A model generated the notes under the pieces. That model saw only the letters and a list, made by a program, of their open reading frames with translations. It was not told the DNA's origin and did not search any database. The translations under genes and the position numbers were made by a program. Shown one piece after another: positions 31,092 through 44,500 of a DNA stretch of 64,000 bases. The stretch comes from Amphimedon queenslandica. Taxonomy: Eukaryota > Porifera > Demospongiae > Haplosclerida > Niphatidae. The stretch is taken from contig NW_003546589.1 in the NCBI RefSeq assembly GCF_000090795.2, positions 45,820 through 109,819 on the forward strand, in the 5' to 3' direction. Every line of letters starts with the position of its first letter. Positions within the stretch are counted from its first letter, which is position 1.

Positions 31092-34000
31092 TTAGTGTTT
31101 TGATTTCGCTTGTAGTTCATCTTGATATTGTTTTACCAGTTCAGCTTGTACGAAAGCAGGAGCAACATCATATTTACAATATTCCATTGAAAACTCTCCT
31201 TTACCCTGTGGCAAGTACAAAAATACATACATACATGTAGGACCATTTTAATTAAATTCATAAATTTTCCATACATACATGTATGCCCAGTTCATGCATT
31301 GCTTATTTTGATTATCAAAATATTGCACACATAATTTATATTAACAAGGCCAAGCTTGCCTGATCCATCCCACAAGGAAAAGCAGAAACAATTTTAATGG
31401 ATTGGAAACAGCTAATTATTACCTGTGTCTTTGCCCTTAATTCACTTGCATAGCCAAACATGTTGTTTAATGGAACCTACATGAAAGTAATTAGTATCAC
31501 TGACAGAAATTATTAAACATACTCTAGTGAACAAGGTGAAATAGTCCTCACTAGCTTCAGTACCAGTAATAACTGCTCCACGTTTAGAAAGGCCACTCAT
31601 TACAGCTCGCTAAAAATTGCATAAATAATAATTACAATAATAAATGCACAAGATACACAAATATATGGTACATTAAAATTGTAGTGTAAAAATTAGACTT
31701 GCAATGTAGGCTAGGCTACATATGAGTACATGTACATAACCCAAACAAAATGTTTTAAATTCCACAATACATCTATCTCATGCAATAACACTGAAATCAA
31801 AACATTCTATTTAGAGTACTTGCTCTGTAAAGTTGTAGCATAAGCTGTCTAAAGCATAAAGTCTGTAGCATAAGCTGTCTAAAGCATACAGTCTAAAGCA
31901 TAAAGCTGTCTAAAGCATAAGCTGTCTGTAGCATACAGTCTAAAAACACATCAATGTGTTTTTAGACTGTAACAAAGTAAACAGTTACAATAAGGTTCTT
32001 CAGGGGTGACTGGGCACTACCATCTGGAATAATGTTTTACTTTTCAGTAATAAAAATGGTTTTACTTTTCAGTAATAAAATGGTTAGCACAGTTACAGTA
32101 TGTACAAATGTACATGTACGTGTACAGTATGGGACAAAAGTAAAACTAGAAACATGTACCGGCAGCTTTAAGAGTTAGGAAAAATGCAAAATTGGTACAC
32201 TGTTCACTAAAATTTATGTATAGTATTTGGGCTCTTGCCAGCACATGAGATGGACAGATATTTCCATCAAAAATGGCTAGGAGAGTATTTCTGTTATCGG
32301 TAAATTTTATAATCAATAATTGGGCACCACCCATTTTTGGATACTCGTTTTAGGAAAACTATACTTTTCCATCTCATGAAACTGCAGAATATTATAGTAA
32401 TAGTTGTGCTTTATTTGCGTAAAAATAATTGTAGCTCTAGCAAGAGTGCAACAAAAGTTAACAGCTCTCAAAGCATGGTGCCCGAAAATACGAATATTCA
32501 GACAAATTCATCAAAATCCATCAATGTTTGTACAGTTACACATATTTCTAAACAGCAAGAAACAATAGTTATAGAAAGTCACTATGATAACTTTGTAGGC
32601 CTGTCTTTAAACTATCACTAGTGGATCTTTTTGATAGCTGTAGATCTTTTTGATAGAGATAATGACAACTTACATGTAAATGTGTCACCTGATTTATCAA
32701 TATTTTGGACAAATTTTACAAAATTATTAAAAATAAATACTTTACAGAGAAAATTCATAATTTAAAATATTTTTCTTGTGACGGAAAAAAAATATCAAAA
32801 TTCACAAAAATATTTTACTTTTAAAATAAACCGGTATATGATATAATGATTGCAGTTTACGGTTACATTATAATCCAAATTACTATAAGCAATTAAGCAA
32901 AGTACATTAATTACCTCATACTCTTGTGGTGCTACCACTTCAACTGTCATTATGGGCTCTAGAATAACTGGATTACCCTAAGAAGTATAACAAATATGAC
33001 AAATATTACTATGCAACAAAAAGAGTAGATGACATAAGCAAAATTCACTAATGACCCATGCTTTATAAAAACACTAAATAACTGCTATAAATTTCACTAA
33101 TAAAATCAACAATTTTTTTGGCTTAAGTACATGACAGCTTTAAAATTTTACTTGAAGAAAGGCTGTTCTGACTGCTCCTCTTGCTGCCAGTCTGAAGGCT
33201 AGCTCACTTGAATCAACAGAATGAGAGGCACCATCCTCTAATCTCATCAGCATACCAACAGCTTTATGACCAGTTATAAACCCTAACAATATATAACAGG
33301 TAATGTATAATTCTTAAAACTGATTGGGACAGCACTATGCCAAAATCCTGTGGAAAATGCAAATTTTGTATACATGAAATGCACACCTTTACTACCATAC
33401 GGTTGGTAAATTTTGTGGGGTATTAATTTTCGTTAATTCCGTGGTTCATTTTTATCCATGAAATTTTAACCCCTACCCACCCACACATAAAAAGTAATTA
33501 ACGGGCCATGCAGAGCTCTAACTACCATTTCCAAGCCAGTGGAGGAGCCAAAGTCTTTGTCTATTACTCCATATTCCACTATAAGCCATGTGTTGGAAGC
33601 TAGTCCAGTAGATCCAAGTGAAAAGAAGTTTGCTAACTGCCATCCACGAATATTTGTACCCACGAATATTAGCTTCTATAAGGACATTTTGGAGAAAACA
33701 CGAAATTTTGGACCCTCAAATATTACCAACCGTACAGTATTCCTAAATCAATTTATAGTAGTACCAAGAGTGGACAATTATCCACTTTTGGTAGCACTAA
33801 GTATAGATCAAGTAATTGATTGTTTTTAGAACACTAACCTTCATCACAAATTTCTAAAAATCCTTTCTCAATTGCTGGGACAAAATGCTTGGGTATATTC
33901 ATTCCAATTGTAACATCTTCAAACTGAAGATCAGTCAATTCGTCACCAGTTAGAGGAATTAACTGTCCAATAATACGACCATACTGTCCAGCTCCTCCGG

Positions 34001-37000
34001 TCTGCTTCTTGTGCTGATAATCAAAACTACAACATTAAAGAATAAAACGGTGTTACTGAAAATGATACTAAAATAATGTTTACACTACAATGCCTAGTAG
34101 TAGTGCCAGGCTACCAGCTAGTATTTATTCATTTCACTAGCTAGAAAGCTTGGGGTTTAAAACCACTATTACAAATGTGTGCCCACAAATGATTGCTTTA
34201 ACACTTATACTTTTTCTGTCCTGTTTTTAAGAAGTTTCAATAGGTGAAACTACATGTACTGTATATATGAATCATAATATGAAAGTAAAAGTAGCGAAAT
34301 AAACATGCACTACTTGCTGGCATACAAATTCCCTCATCAATCACAACTAGACATACACGCATAATGTGCTTACCTAACTGGGGTAGTAATATATTCACGA
34401 AAAGCCACTTTAGGCTTTCCAGTTATACAGGGACAATCATATTCAGTTCGCATTCTCTACATAGCCAGAATAAAAGAAGTGATATTACTAATATTTTCTA
34501 AATGATACAAATTGCAAATTTACAAAATCCAAATAAAGATTAAGACATCATTTTATTCTCTATTTCTCCCCCCTCTCTCTCTTAAAAATAATTATTATTA
34601 ATTAATATTAAAAGGCAGCAATTCCAACATTATTGTACATAAAACAAGACAGTACCTCAGTATAAATTTCCAAGTGAAGTTCTCCCATTCCTGACATGAT
34701 AGTCTAATGATATTATTGAAACAAAGCAATAAAACTAGAAACTGACCTCTTTGCTTTCCTTTTCAAAGTGAATTCTAAAAGTCGGATCTTCCTTTTGAAA
34801 CCTAGCAAGTCCTTTGCTAAACTTTTCTAAATCCCACTAAAATGATAATTTATATGAAAAATTAATCTAGAGTAAGATGAATAACCTTATTTTGTGGCTT
34901 AATAGAAAGTGAAATTACAGGATCAGGGACATGGATAGATTCCTACAATTTTAAGAATTAAAATATCATAATAATTAAATTCATAGTACCATTGTATAAG
35001 GTGGTGAAGAGACAGCAGTAAAGGTATCTCCTGAAGCACACTCGACACCAAAGAATGCACAAATATCCCCAGCCATTGCTTCATTTATATCCTATCAGTA
35101 ACAGTATTATAATTAAATATTATACAACATTTAAAGTAATATTATACCTCCATTTCATCTGAATGCATTCTTGCAAGACGTGATATCCGCACTTTTTTCT
35201 TTGTTCTGGTATTAGTCATCCAGTCACCTCTCTTAATAAAGCCTTGATACACACGTATATAAGTTAACTGGCCAAATTTCCCAGCCTACACAACAAGTCA
35301 TCAAAATTTTCGGTAATTAAAGACAACCTCTAGTTTGAATGCCAATCCAACAAATGGGAGCTTATTATCTCGAGATGGATTCATGACAACAGTTGAATCA
35401 TCACTATCATATTAATAGAAATAAGCTAACACAATAAAACTAAAATACCTAGAACTACTATCAATGGCATAGTTCACAACTTCAGAAGGATTTGGCAAAT
35501 AATGTACTACAGCATCCAGCAATGGCTGAATCCCTTTATTCTTGAGAGCACTGCCCATCAGTACTGGAATAAAAGTCCGAGAAATGACAGCACGACGAAT
35601 AGCTGACTACATGTACACGTAAAATTCATGTAAAAGTTACATTGTAAATACATGTACATTTATTCTTACTCGTAGTTCAGGGGGAGATGGGGTTTGATCT
35701 GATAAATATATGTCACATAATTTCTCATCAACATTAGCAACAGCATCTATCAACTCATCCCTTCTCATTTCAACAAGAGACGCCATATCAGAAGGTACGT
35801 CACTCTCAATTACTTCTTCACTAAACATTATACATTACAATAATTAAGATTTCATGTTACATGTATATCAATACCCATGCAGGAGGAGACACAAAAATTT
35901 CTGTGCAATTATTAGGAACATGCAGCCATAATAATTCAACACTAACTATATACACAATGCAAGAGATCATGTGATTTAAATAGTGGGTCCAATTAGTGGG
36001 TGGGCAAAAGGGCAGAACGTAACGCCAGATTATGTTTGGGAAGATTTTAATTGCTAAGCTGAGTTACATTAAGGAATGCAAGTTATGAAATCTAATGATT
36101 ATTACTAAACTATATTCTACCTTAACGGGTTAATGGCATGGACAATTGGACACTTGAAAACAATAACTTTTGCTTGTGTAAAATGAATTCCTATGGTCAC
36201 AAAAAGTATATTTTGCGACATTTTCATGCCCATGCAATTCCATCATTTTTCTCACAAATAGTCCCTCAAAAGTGACTGGATACACATAGCTATATGTACA
36301 AGTATACATGTATTAGTATCTAGTACCTACCCAAAATCTCCTTTAAAGTATAATGCCTTGTTATCAATGATATCAATTATTCCTTTATTCTCAGACTCTA
36401 GTCCAATGGGTAAGTGCAGCAGTGCAGCATTGTAATGTAATTTACTCCTACACATACACCAATACTATATGCTAGTATACTGTATGTTACACTAACCTCA
36501 GTTGTGAGAGCACTCTTTCAGGATCTGCTCCAGTTCTGTCCAATTTATTTACAAATGCAATCCGAGGGACCTTGTATCTGTTCATTTGTCTGTTGACAGT
36601 GAATGTTTGACTCTATATAACAGTACACTAGCATAATGAGGATTGAAACAATGGAAAAATATCCATTTAATGGATAAGAAGCGGGCAAAATCAATAATTA
36701 TTGTCAATTTGGTCAGAGACAGCTAGTGGACTAACAAAAGCCACTAAAATAAAAACGACAATTATAAAAATTTTTAATGAACAAGAATAAAAGTGTCATA
36801 TTGAACTTTGGGTTAAAGTACATGTTACTAATATCCTCATCAGGCATGCACTGCAGGGTCTCCAAAGTTTGATGTAATGCTTGGCTTAGCACATTTTGGG
36901 AAAACCCAATTTTGAACTGATTCTGATCAAAATTAGATTTTTATAAACTATTAAAGTTGGTCCAAAAGCCATGTATCGTGCCGTGCTTACATGTACTTGT

Positions 37001-38391
37001 CAGCTCATGGAGCATGCTGTTAGTACCTCTATTGTGTCTTACTAAAATCTTCATTATGAAAGACTAGCTAGTAAATTAAATAATTCTAACTATACATATC
37101 ATGTCATTGTTACACAGTGCTAACAATTTGGTCTTAAATGTTGTACTACTTGTAAGAATACATGATGTACACTTTACATTACAAAATACAATTACATACA
37201 TTGATTAATTATGTACATCATACTTACTTGAACTCCTCTTACTGCACACAGGACTAAAATTGCTCCATCCAACACTCTCAGTGATCTCTCAACCTCTATA
37301 GTGAAGTCAATATGTCCTGGTGTATCAATTATGTTAATAACATTATCCTTCCATGATGCATATGTAGCAGCTGACTGCATAATAATAATGATTAAAGATA
37401 ATGATAATAATAATCCTTCAAAAGGGGTAAATGACTGACTTGAATTGTAATGCCTCTCTGTCTTTCAAGTTCCATAAAATCCATAGTAGCACCAACTTGG
37501 TCCTTACCTCTAACCTAGCAATAAGAAGGCAAGACAGTGGAATAGACAAATCACATTCTGATTTTACAATTTGATTAAACATGGTGTCACAAATGTACAT
37601 GCATTCATTACAAAAATATAACAAGACGCTTTTTTAGTAAGGAAGCATAATGCATTGCTTGCATCCTAGCACTGATGTTCAGTCTTATAGACCCTATTGG
37701 GTGCAAGTAATTATTGAATTACGGTATCCACCCATACTCAAAATTTAGATGGCAAGATGGCTACTAGATCCATTGAGAAACACAAACAAGAGGCTTCATC
37801 TAAAGCATGCCTGAGTAGCAATAAAAGGCCAGAATGTCTCCTGACAAAATGCTTCACTGCACTAAAAGCAGCTTGCCCACAAAGGTTGCTTTTGACCTTG
37901 ACCAAAAAAATTCATTAAAGAATATGGATAGGGCAAGGAAGATTACAAATAGTATCTCACATACGGTGTGTATAATTACTTGCAAAATTTAGTCCCCAAT
38001 AGGGCAGACTATATTAATGATGAAGCTATCAAATCTACTTATATATTAATTACATAATCATGCATAATTACCACATACTTCGTGCATACTTGAAATCCTT
38101 CCAGTGTAAAACAACACTCTTTCCGTAAGAGTTGTCTTACCAGAGTCTATATGTGCAGATATACCAATGTTTCTTATTCTTGATAACTCAGCATGCTCCT
38201 ACGGAGAAATGCACAGCTTAATCAGTTTAACACTGCTCACACTGCCTTAGTTTGCTTAAGCTTACAGAATTTCCTGAATAACATTTCCTTAAAGAAGTAT
38301 CTAATATTCTTCTGAAATGCTATAAAAATTGTTAATAGATGACACAGATCGTTAAAGTATTCACCTTGCTGACTGTCATGAAACTCCTCAT
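31092..38391 (-). CDS. GFM1: Mitochondrial translation elongation factor G1
   Basis: The GTPase that moves tRNA and mRNA through mitochondrial ribosomes. The start at 38391 (MRSFMTVSK) is followed by exon 2 near 38330-38275 ([18 protein letters not shown]), an Arg-rich, nearly acid-free stretch that fits a mitochondrial presequence. The G domain has [54 protein letters not shown] and [12 protein letters not shown]. Domains II-V continue in small exons ([86 protein letters not shown]) to a stop at 31092-31094. It matches GFM1 rather than GFM2 or bacterial EF-G. Several introns exceed 500 bases and hold inverted-repeat elements. Confidence 0.95.
31837..31933. repeat. Tandem imperfect repeat in GFM1 intron
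   Basis: Repeats of about 25 bases built from TAAAGCATA, AAGCTGTC and GTAGCATA blocks, scrambled in order. They end directly against the palindrome at 31934. Confidence 0.75.
31934..31971. repeat. Near-perfect palindrome, 18-base arms
   Basis: TACAGTCTAAAAACACAT, a two-base spacer, and its exact reverse complement. It would extrude as a cruciform or fold as a tight hairpin in the GFM1 pre-mRNA. Confidence 0.9.
32036..32085. repeat. Direct repeat, about 24 bases, two copies
   Basis: TTTACTTTTCAGTAATAAAA followed by TGGTT occurs twice in a row in the same GFM1 intron; the second copy differs by one A. Confidence 0.75.
33398..33734. mobile_element. Miniature inverted-repeat element in GFM1 intron
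   Basis: TACGGTTGGTAA at the left and TTACCAACCGTA at the right are exact inverted copies 337 bases apart, with TA at both edges as expected of a Tc1/mariner-type insertion. Just inside is a GTGGGG...TTAATTTTCG block related to the element at 60305-60985. No coding capacity. Confidence 0.7.
37689..38010. mobile_element. Miniature inverted-repeat element in GFM1 intron
   Basis: CCCTATTGGG...CAAGTAATTAT on the left pairs with ATAATTACTTG...CCCAATAGGG on the right, with a small insertion in the right arm and TA at both edges. About 320 bases, no coding capacity. Confidence 0.6.
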
Positions 38392-38609
38392 TTTTCGCGC
38401 ATTAATTAGAATAATTTCCTGAATTTTTCTCCTTTTGATTCCACGTGGTTGATCTCTAGGAAGAAGGGTAGGTAAGTTTTCGAATCTTATTCCATCGTAT
38501 TACATAGATGTGCTTTATGCTAAATGCTTATATTTTTGTGCTTTAATTAACTGTCCTTTGTATGTAGGATAACTACCAGCACTGGGCTTTGTACTTAAAG
38601 AAAATAAGA
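38392..38609. promoter_or_regulatory. Divergent promoter region, GFM1 / RPL35A
   Basis: 218 bases between divergent start codons of two translation genes. A palindromic E-box CACGTG (in CCACGTGG) lies at 38442-38447. Any 5' leader of RPL35A is within this stretch. Confidence 0.55.
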
Positions 38610-39599
38610 ATGACTAGGTAATTCACTTTTATTGTTTAGTAATTTACTTGTATGTCAATTTTGAGCTGAATTAAAACTAAATGTGTTTTATCAACATATA
38701 TGGCAGGGTGTAGTAGTATAATATGTTATTAAGATTAATACTTTTCAAGTATTTGTCATTTGGTGGTAGTAGGCTACTGTCTTTGTGAAAAGTGAATTGT
38801 TTTATGAATGTTATGTTTTGAGTATGTATACACCGTCATTTTTATGTGACATAAGTTACCAATTTAGGTGCTTTGGTACCTATTTCCTGAAGATCTCTCT
38901 TTAATGGGTTTATGACAGTTTTGCCTTTTGTGGTTTGTATTTGTACAAAATAGAAGTGGGTCTTGTCTATTTTAGGGTTACTACTTTTAAAATCGTCACA
39001 ATTGCTATTGGGAAGCATTTGGTTGAACGTATTTTGCTGTATTAATTTTGTAAGATCCACTCTACAAATTTCTGTTGAATAATGTGTACTCAACGGTCTC
39101 AACCCCTGGATTGTTATTTTTATAATCATAAATAGTTACTTATTTCATTTTATATTATTTTTCTTCATTAGATTGTATTGTAAAGGCGTTTTTCTTTCAT
39201 ACCGTCGTGGTAAAAGAAACCTTCATACTCAGCAGTCTTTAATAAAAATTGAGGGCGTGGAGAGCAAACCGGAAACCGAGTTTTATTTTGGCAAAAGAGT
39301 TGCATATGTTTATAAAGTACAAAAGAGAGGGAAAGGTTAGCCTGGCTTTACATTAACTAACTAGTTATATATATATTTTTGTTTTATTTTAGCAAGAGGT
39401 GACAAAAAGCCTAGTAAGCACAGAGTGATATGGGGTCGTGTTATGAAGTCTCATGGTAATAATGGTGTCGTCCGAGCTAAATTTAGGAAGAATCTACCAG
39501 CACGGGCTTTAGGAGCACGTGTCAGAGTGGTACGTATATATTGCTCTTTGTAACTTTTTATATTTACTTTCTTAGATGCTGTATCCTTCAAGGGTCTGA
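38610..39599 (+). CDS. RPL35A: 60S ribosomal protein eL33 (L35a)
   Basis: A cytosolic large-subunit protein. Four coding exons can be placed exactly: 38610-38617, 39172-39335, 39393-39529 and 39576-39599, giving 110 residues, the family's usual length. The first exon is only 8 bases (ATGACTAG) and joins to give [19 protein letters not shown]. Family marks include [42 protein letters not shown] and the C-terminus VMLYPSRV. The first intron (554 bases) shows no snoRNA that I can support. Confidence 0.96.
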
Positions 39600-39761
39600 T
39601 TGCCTAAAAGACTCACACAATGTTTTATTATAAAAAATTAAAAATAATGAAATTCTTGATTGAAATTTGAAAGTTAATAATTAAAAGGCGGTGTCCAGTC
39701 TTGTGCAATGGCGAGGTGGTTTCCGTAGCTCCACTCCAAGCAAGGCAGCATAGACAAGACA

Positions 39762-41409
39762 ATGTCGTCGATGTCTGTGTCTAGTGATGTGAGACTAAAG
39801 CCTTTCATTAATGGAGGGTTGGCATCTCTCACTGCAGAAATAGGTATATACATCTTCACTGTTCCTTTGCATTATATATTATTGGGCCCTTCAGGGACTT
39901 TCCCTATAGATACAGCTAAAACCAGACTTCAGGTTCAAGGGCAAGTCTCTGATGCAACTTGTAGTGAAATCCGTTATAGAGGGATGGTCCATGCATTGTA
40001 CAGGGTATTCCGGGAAGAAGGCTTTAGGGCATTATATCATGGGTACGAAATAGTGTGAATGAGTTAATGATATTGAGTGAGGCATGATCAATATATGTAG
40101 GTTACCAGCAGGACTGCTACGCCAGGCATCATACGGCACTATGAAGATAGGACTGTATCATTACTTTAAAACCAGATTAGCTTTATACGCAAATGGTAAT
40201 GACAATTGCGAATATTCTTTTTTATTTGATAGTCTACAGGTACTGAGACGCTTTACATGAACATTATATCAGGGATTTCTGCTGGTGCTATAGCAGCAGC
40301 AATAGCCAATCCTACTGATGTACTGAAGGTGAAAATTATTATTTTTGGTATTAAATGATTACCGTATAGCGGGTATATTCCGTTCGAGTTTAATTTCATT
40401 CTTTTCGTTCTCATTCCTTGTGGAACGAACATTTTCCAAACGAAAAGGGCGTTTCCTCAATGCCATGTGTGCAAAATGGCTGCTCAGAACGAAAATAAAA
40501 CGAACAAAAATTTCTAATCCTGCTTAGAACGAACATTTTCCCAGATGAAATATACCCGCTATACGGTAATGCTTTTTTGGTTTGGTATTTTAATTTAATT
40601 CATAGGTAAGAATGCAGGCTGCAACTTCTATAGAGTACCAGAGGAGGCAAAATGTATTTCTAGCATTTATTAAATTATATCAAAGTGAAGGTGTTAAAGG
40701 ATTATATCGTGTAAGACACTTGATTTCAACTCAGCAATTGGTATATAATTTAGGGAGTTGGGCCTACCTCTCAAAGAGCTGCTGTAGTTGCTGGTGTTCT
40801 CTTACCATCATATGATTTCTTTAAGAAAATATTAATTCAATCAGGTAACATGTCTGGTATCTAGTGTTAACTTAATTTATGGAACCTTTTATGTAGGATT
40901 TGAGGGTAATGATGTTATGACTCACTTTGTTGCCAGTTTCTTGGCTGGTATATTGGGAGCTATAGCAACAAACCCTATTGATGTAGTCAAATCAAGAATG
41001 ATGAATCAAAATACTAGCAAGGTTAAATTACATCACTTTTATCAAAGCTCATTCGACTGCTGTGTACAGGTATTGATCATTTTTAAAGATAATATGTTTA
41101 GGTTTTTGATTGTTTTTAGACAATTAAAACTGAAGGATTTATGGCACTCTATAAAGGTTTCACACCTTCCTATCTCAGGCTTGGTCCTTGGAACATAATT
41201 GTATCCACCAGTACTAGTAGTAATAGTCAAAGGTTGGGCTATTTTTATGGTACCATTATTTAGCAGTACATGCTGATGGCCTTATTTATTTTATTAATCA
41301 AAGTTATGCATACACAGTTAAACACAACTACATGTTTTCGTTATATTCCTTAATAACCTTTCAGTTTTTTATGACATATGAACAACTTCAGAGACTCTCT
41401 TTCACTTAA
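39762..41409 (+). CDS. SLC25A30: Mitochondrial carrier, SLC25A30/SLC25A14 type
   Basis: An inner-membrane carrier of the UCP-like branch (UCP5/KMCP1). The start at 39762 ([15 protein letters not shown]) leads into [12 protein letters not shown] and [16 protein letters not shown], the first Px(D/E)xx(K/R) signature. The second is [14 protein letters not shown] and the third [16 protein letters not shown]. The end [20 protein letters not shown] is almost identical to vertebrate SLC25A30/14, with a stop at 41407-41409. Exons join in frame with introns mostly below 100 bases, except the one carrying a miniature element at 40358-40570. The exact substrate cannot be read off. It starts 163 bases after RPL35A. 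Confidence 0.92.
40358..40570. mobile_element. Miniature element with 22-base terminal inverted repeats
   Basis: The left end ATTACCGTATAGCGGGTATA is mirrored by the right end TATACCCGCTATACGGTAAT across about 210 bases. TA at each edge fits a Tc1/mariner-like target duplication. The interior is a subterminal inverted repeat built on GAACGAA and CATTTTCC. It sits in an intron of the carrier gene. No coding capacity. Confidence 0.85.
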
Positions 41410-41531
41410 TAATTGACACTTTATTTAATAAAATACTACAATCATGTATTCATGTATAAACACATAATTTTATTGTTAATATTTAAGTGCTACAGCTAAC
41501 AGCAAAAAACAAATATCAGTTTGGTATCTTT

Positions 41532-44500
41532 TCAAGTAGATGTAAGAGATAGCTGGTGAGTATAATCATACTCAATAGTAGGTATTACTGCTTGTACAAA
41601 TTTCAAGAACACCAATAAATACCTGTCAAGCACTTGGTAAAGGAATTTAAACTTATACTGAATGACATTACAAATGCACATAAATGTAGCACACAACAAA
41701 GATTTTGAATAGGATACGCATGAACTTCTAATTCCCGGCCATCTTCTTCAACCATTGACATAATCTTCTTCATCAACTCAGCATGTCTATATGCATGTGT
41801 GTAAACATGAATAATACAAACTGTGATTTTAAAAGTTACTTATCAAACAATAGCATGTATGGTATAGTATGCTTGTTATCATTTTACCTGCAAGGGTGTA
41901 CCGAAGCTCTTGGTGGTGGTGGTAAATGAGGATGCTGTTCCATCGTAACAGTTTTATTGAGATGATCCTAAGCAATTATTACATATTTATTTAATCAAAA
42001 TGTAATTTTAATTACCTGACTTATATCTTCATACATCTGATCTTCAGTAAGAGGTTTACCATTCTAAACAAATATTTATAAAGCATATCACAACACTGAA
42101 ACTGATACACTAACTTCATCGTAACCAAAAAGCCACAAACGAGGAGTCCTGTAATAATTATCATAAGTGATGTTTAGATCATACGTTCTGGTCTGAAGGA
42201 CGACACTTTCATCTTGTTTCTTTGTCACTGGTTTAACGGCTACAACAGCCTATAAAGAAATAAAACACAATACAGTGACTCACACTGACTTACTGGATCA
42301 TCATCTTCATAATCATCCATATCCATGACAATTTCATCATCACTGTCACTGTCGTCATTATTGATCCCCATTAACTGCATACCCTGTAAGTAATTCAGAA
42401 TTCATTGTTTATGCACTTCACTACCATAAGCAACAACAGGCACAATTTAGTAATTAATCATAATGACTACACTTCCACTAATTATACTACTCATGACCAG
42501 ACTTGAGGCCAATTACAAAACCTCAATTACAATCTCAATTACATGTACTGTACACTTCTTTTGAAAATAGGCTCAATTAGAATCACAAATTCAAGTATGT
42601 CATGTTGAAGTAATTTCAATTACAAATACTATGTTTTTGCATGAAAAAGAAACATCAAACACGGCTCTTTAAAAATAGAAAAGTTACTGGTTTATGAGTT
42701 GGTGACTGCATGCTGCTGAACTGTAGAAGTACTGGTTACATTTCAAATATCATAGAAGTTATAACATATTGTCAAAAAGCATTTTAAGTGAGGTAAACAA
42801 CACTTCATGAGCTTACAAGCACTGCACGGCTTTTGGAGTACATGTAACTTTCTTAATTTAAAAAAAATTAATAAGATATATGACATAACAACATGTATAT
42901 GTACATGTATCAGAAAGAAAATATAATAATGGAGAATTCTATTCTAGACATTTTTGAAAAAATTTGACCCAAGACTACGTACTAAAGTACAGGGTCTTGG
43001 GGCCATTTTTTGAGCTTCAAAAATTCATTAAAAAATCCAATTTTCATTAGAATCCTCTCAAACTTTCTATACAATATTAGTAGATCTAATATGTATCAGG
43101 AAAAATTATAAAATTAAAAATTCTCTCTTTGACATTTTTGGCAAAATTTTTGGGTGAATTAAAATTTATAATAAATCCAATTTTGATAAAAATTTGCTCA
43201 AACTTTCTATACAACATCAGTACATGTATATGTATCAGGAAAAATTAAGAACTCTCACGTTTATATTTTTGGAAAAGCTTGGCCAATTTAATATACAGGG
43301 TTTCTTGCCAGATTTTGGAGCAAATTAATAAAAATCCAATAATCAACTCAAACATCAGAACATTTATACGTATAAAAATCATAAAATGGAATATTCTCTC
43401 CTAGCCATTTTTGACCACATACAACGGATCAGGGTTTTGTACAAAGTTTGACTGAGCAAGCTAAACAGCACAGCTCATGAGCTGGCATAAAGCTGAGCAC
43501 TGTACTGGGCATGTGTACAATGCATGCACATATGATCATGCAATGTCAAGTGGCTTAAGGTAACTGTTAGTACACCATCACAACTCAATTCTGATAAAAA
43601 TTCCAATCACATACCGGCATGTACTGTTTAGGCTTAGGGCTAAATTACAATTAGAATTATGTAATTACAATTACAAATTATAATTGACCTCATGTCTACT
43701 CATGACAAAGGGCCAATATTTCTAATTTTTTATAAAAAGATATTTATGCCTAAAAAATTATTTCATTACTGTTTGTGGTGTGGGTTCCTTTTGTTTCTCA
43801 TCAGTTAATGTCATCATCTGTGCATCATCATTACCAGTCTGATCTAAAGCTGTAAACACATTGAAAAAAGAGTATAATCATCACTTCAAACAGTAAGTCA
43901 TACACATTTGATACAAAGGAAAATATTCTACTAAAATGTTATTTTTTGCCTAGGGTCCCAGTAATGAATGGCGTGACTATTCAAATTGAACTTACTTATT
44001 CCATGATGCGTATCAACCCAGCCTTCATCTTCAGCATCATCTTGATTCAATTTAATAACTTTTTCATTCTCAGGAAGAACAGACATCTGATGACATCTTC
44101 TGTAGCAAGGCACTATACAGACACATAGTCTAAATTACAGCATGGTCTATAGCATTAGTTACCTTTTCTTGTCACTAAAAATTGCTTGCCATTTGGTAGG
44201 TAACTTTTACGTCGTGATGCTTCTCCAGATTCCCTACAAACAAACTTGTATATGCATCAGACTATAATAATATCCTCACCATTGCCATGTAGGACAGTGG
44301 TATACCAGTTGATCTCCTGCAGCGACAAACTACAAAAATTAGATAGACAAATGCTGCTTTAATGAGTAATTTTAAACTGCACGAAAATTGGCAAAATAGA
44401 TCAATTTTAAGAAGTTACAGCTCTAGCACAAAAGTAATTAATGGGAGGGTGGAAATAAATTAAAGCTAAATTTTCAGCCACATTGGGCAGCAAGAATGTG

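Noticed and set aside
31837-31933. Possible CRISPR-like array
   Set aside because: Repeat units are short, scrambled and without unique spacers, in a eukaryotic intron.
32337-32621. 94-codon plus-strand open frame in a GFM1 intron
   Set aside because: Low-complexity Ser/Asn/Ile composition, no splice partners and no recognisable motif.
33539-33829. 96-codon plus-strand open frame in a GFM1 intron
   Set aside because: It overlaps the inverted-repeat element at 33398-33734 and has no start context, family match or neighbouring exon.
38618-39171. snoRNA in the first intron of RPL35A
   Set aside because: Ribosomal-protein introns often host snoRNAs, but no paired C/D or H/ACA boxes could be supported.
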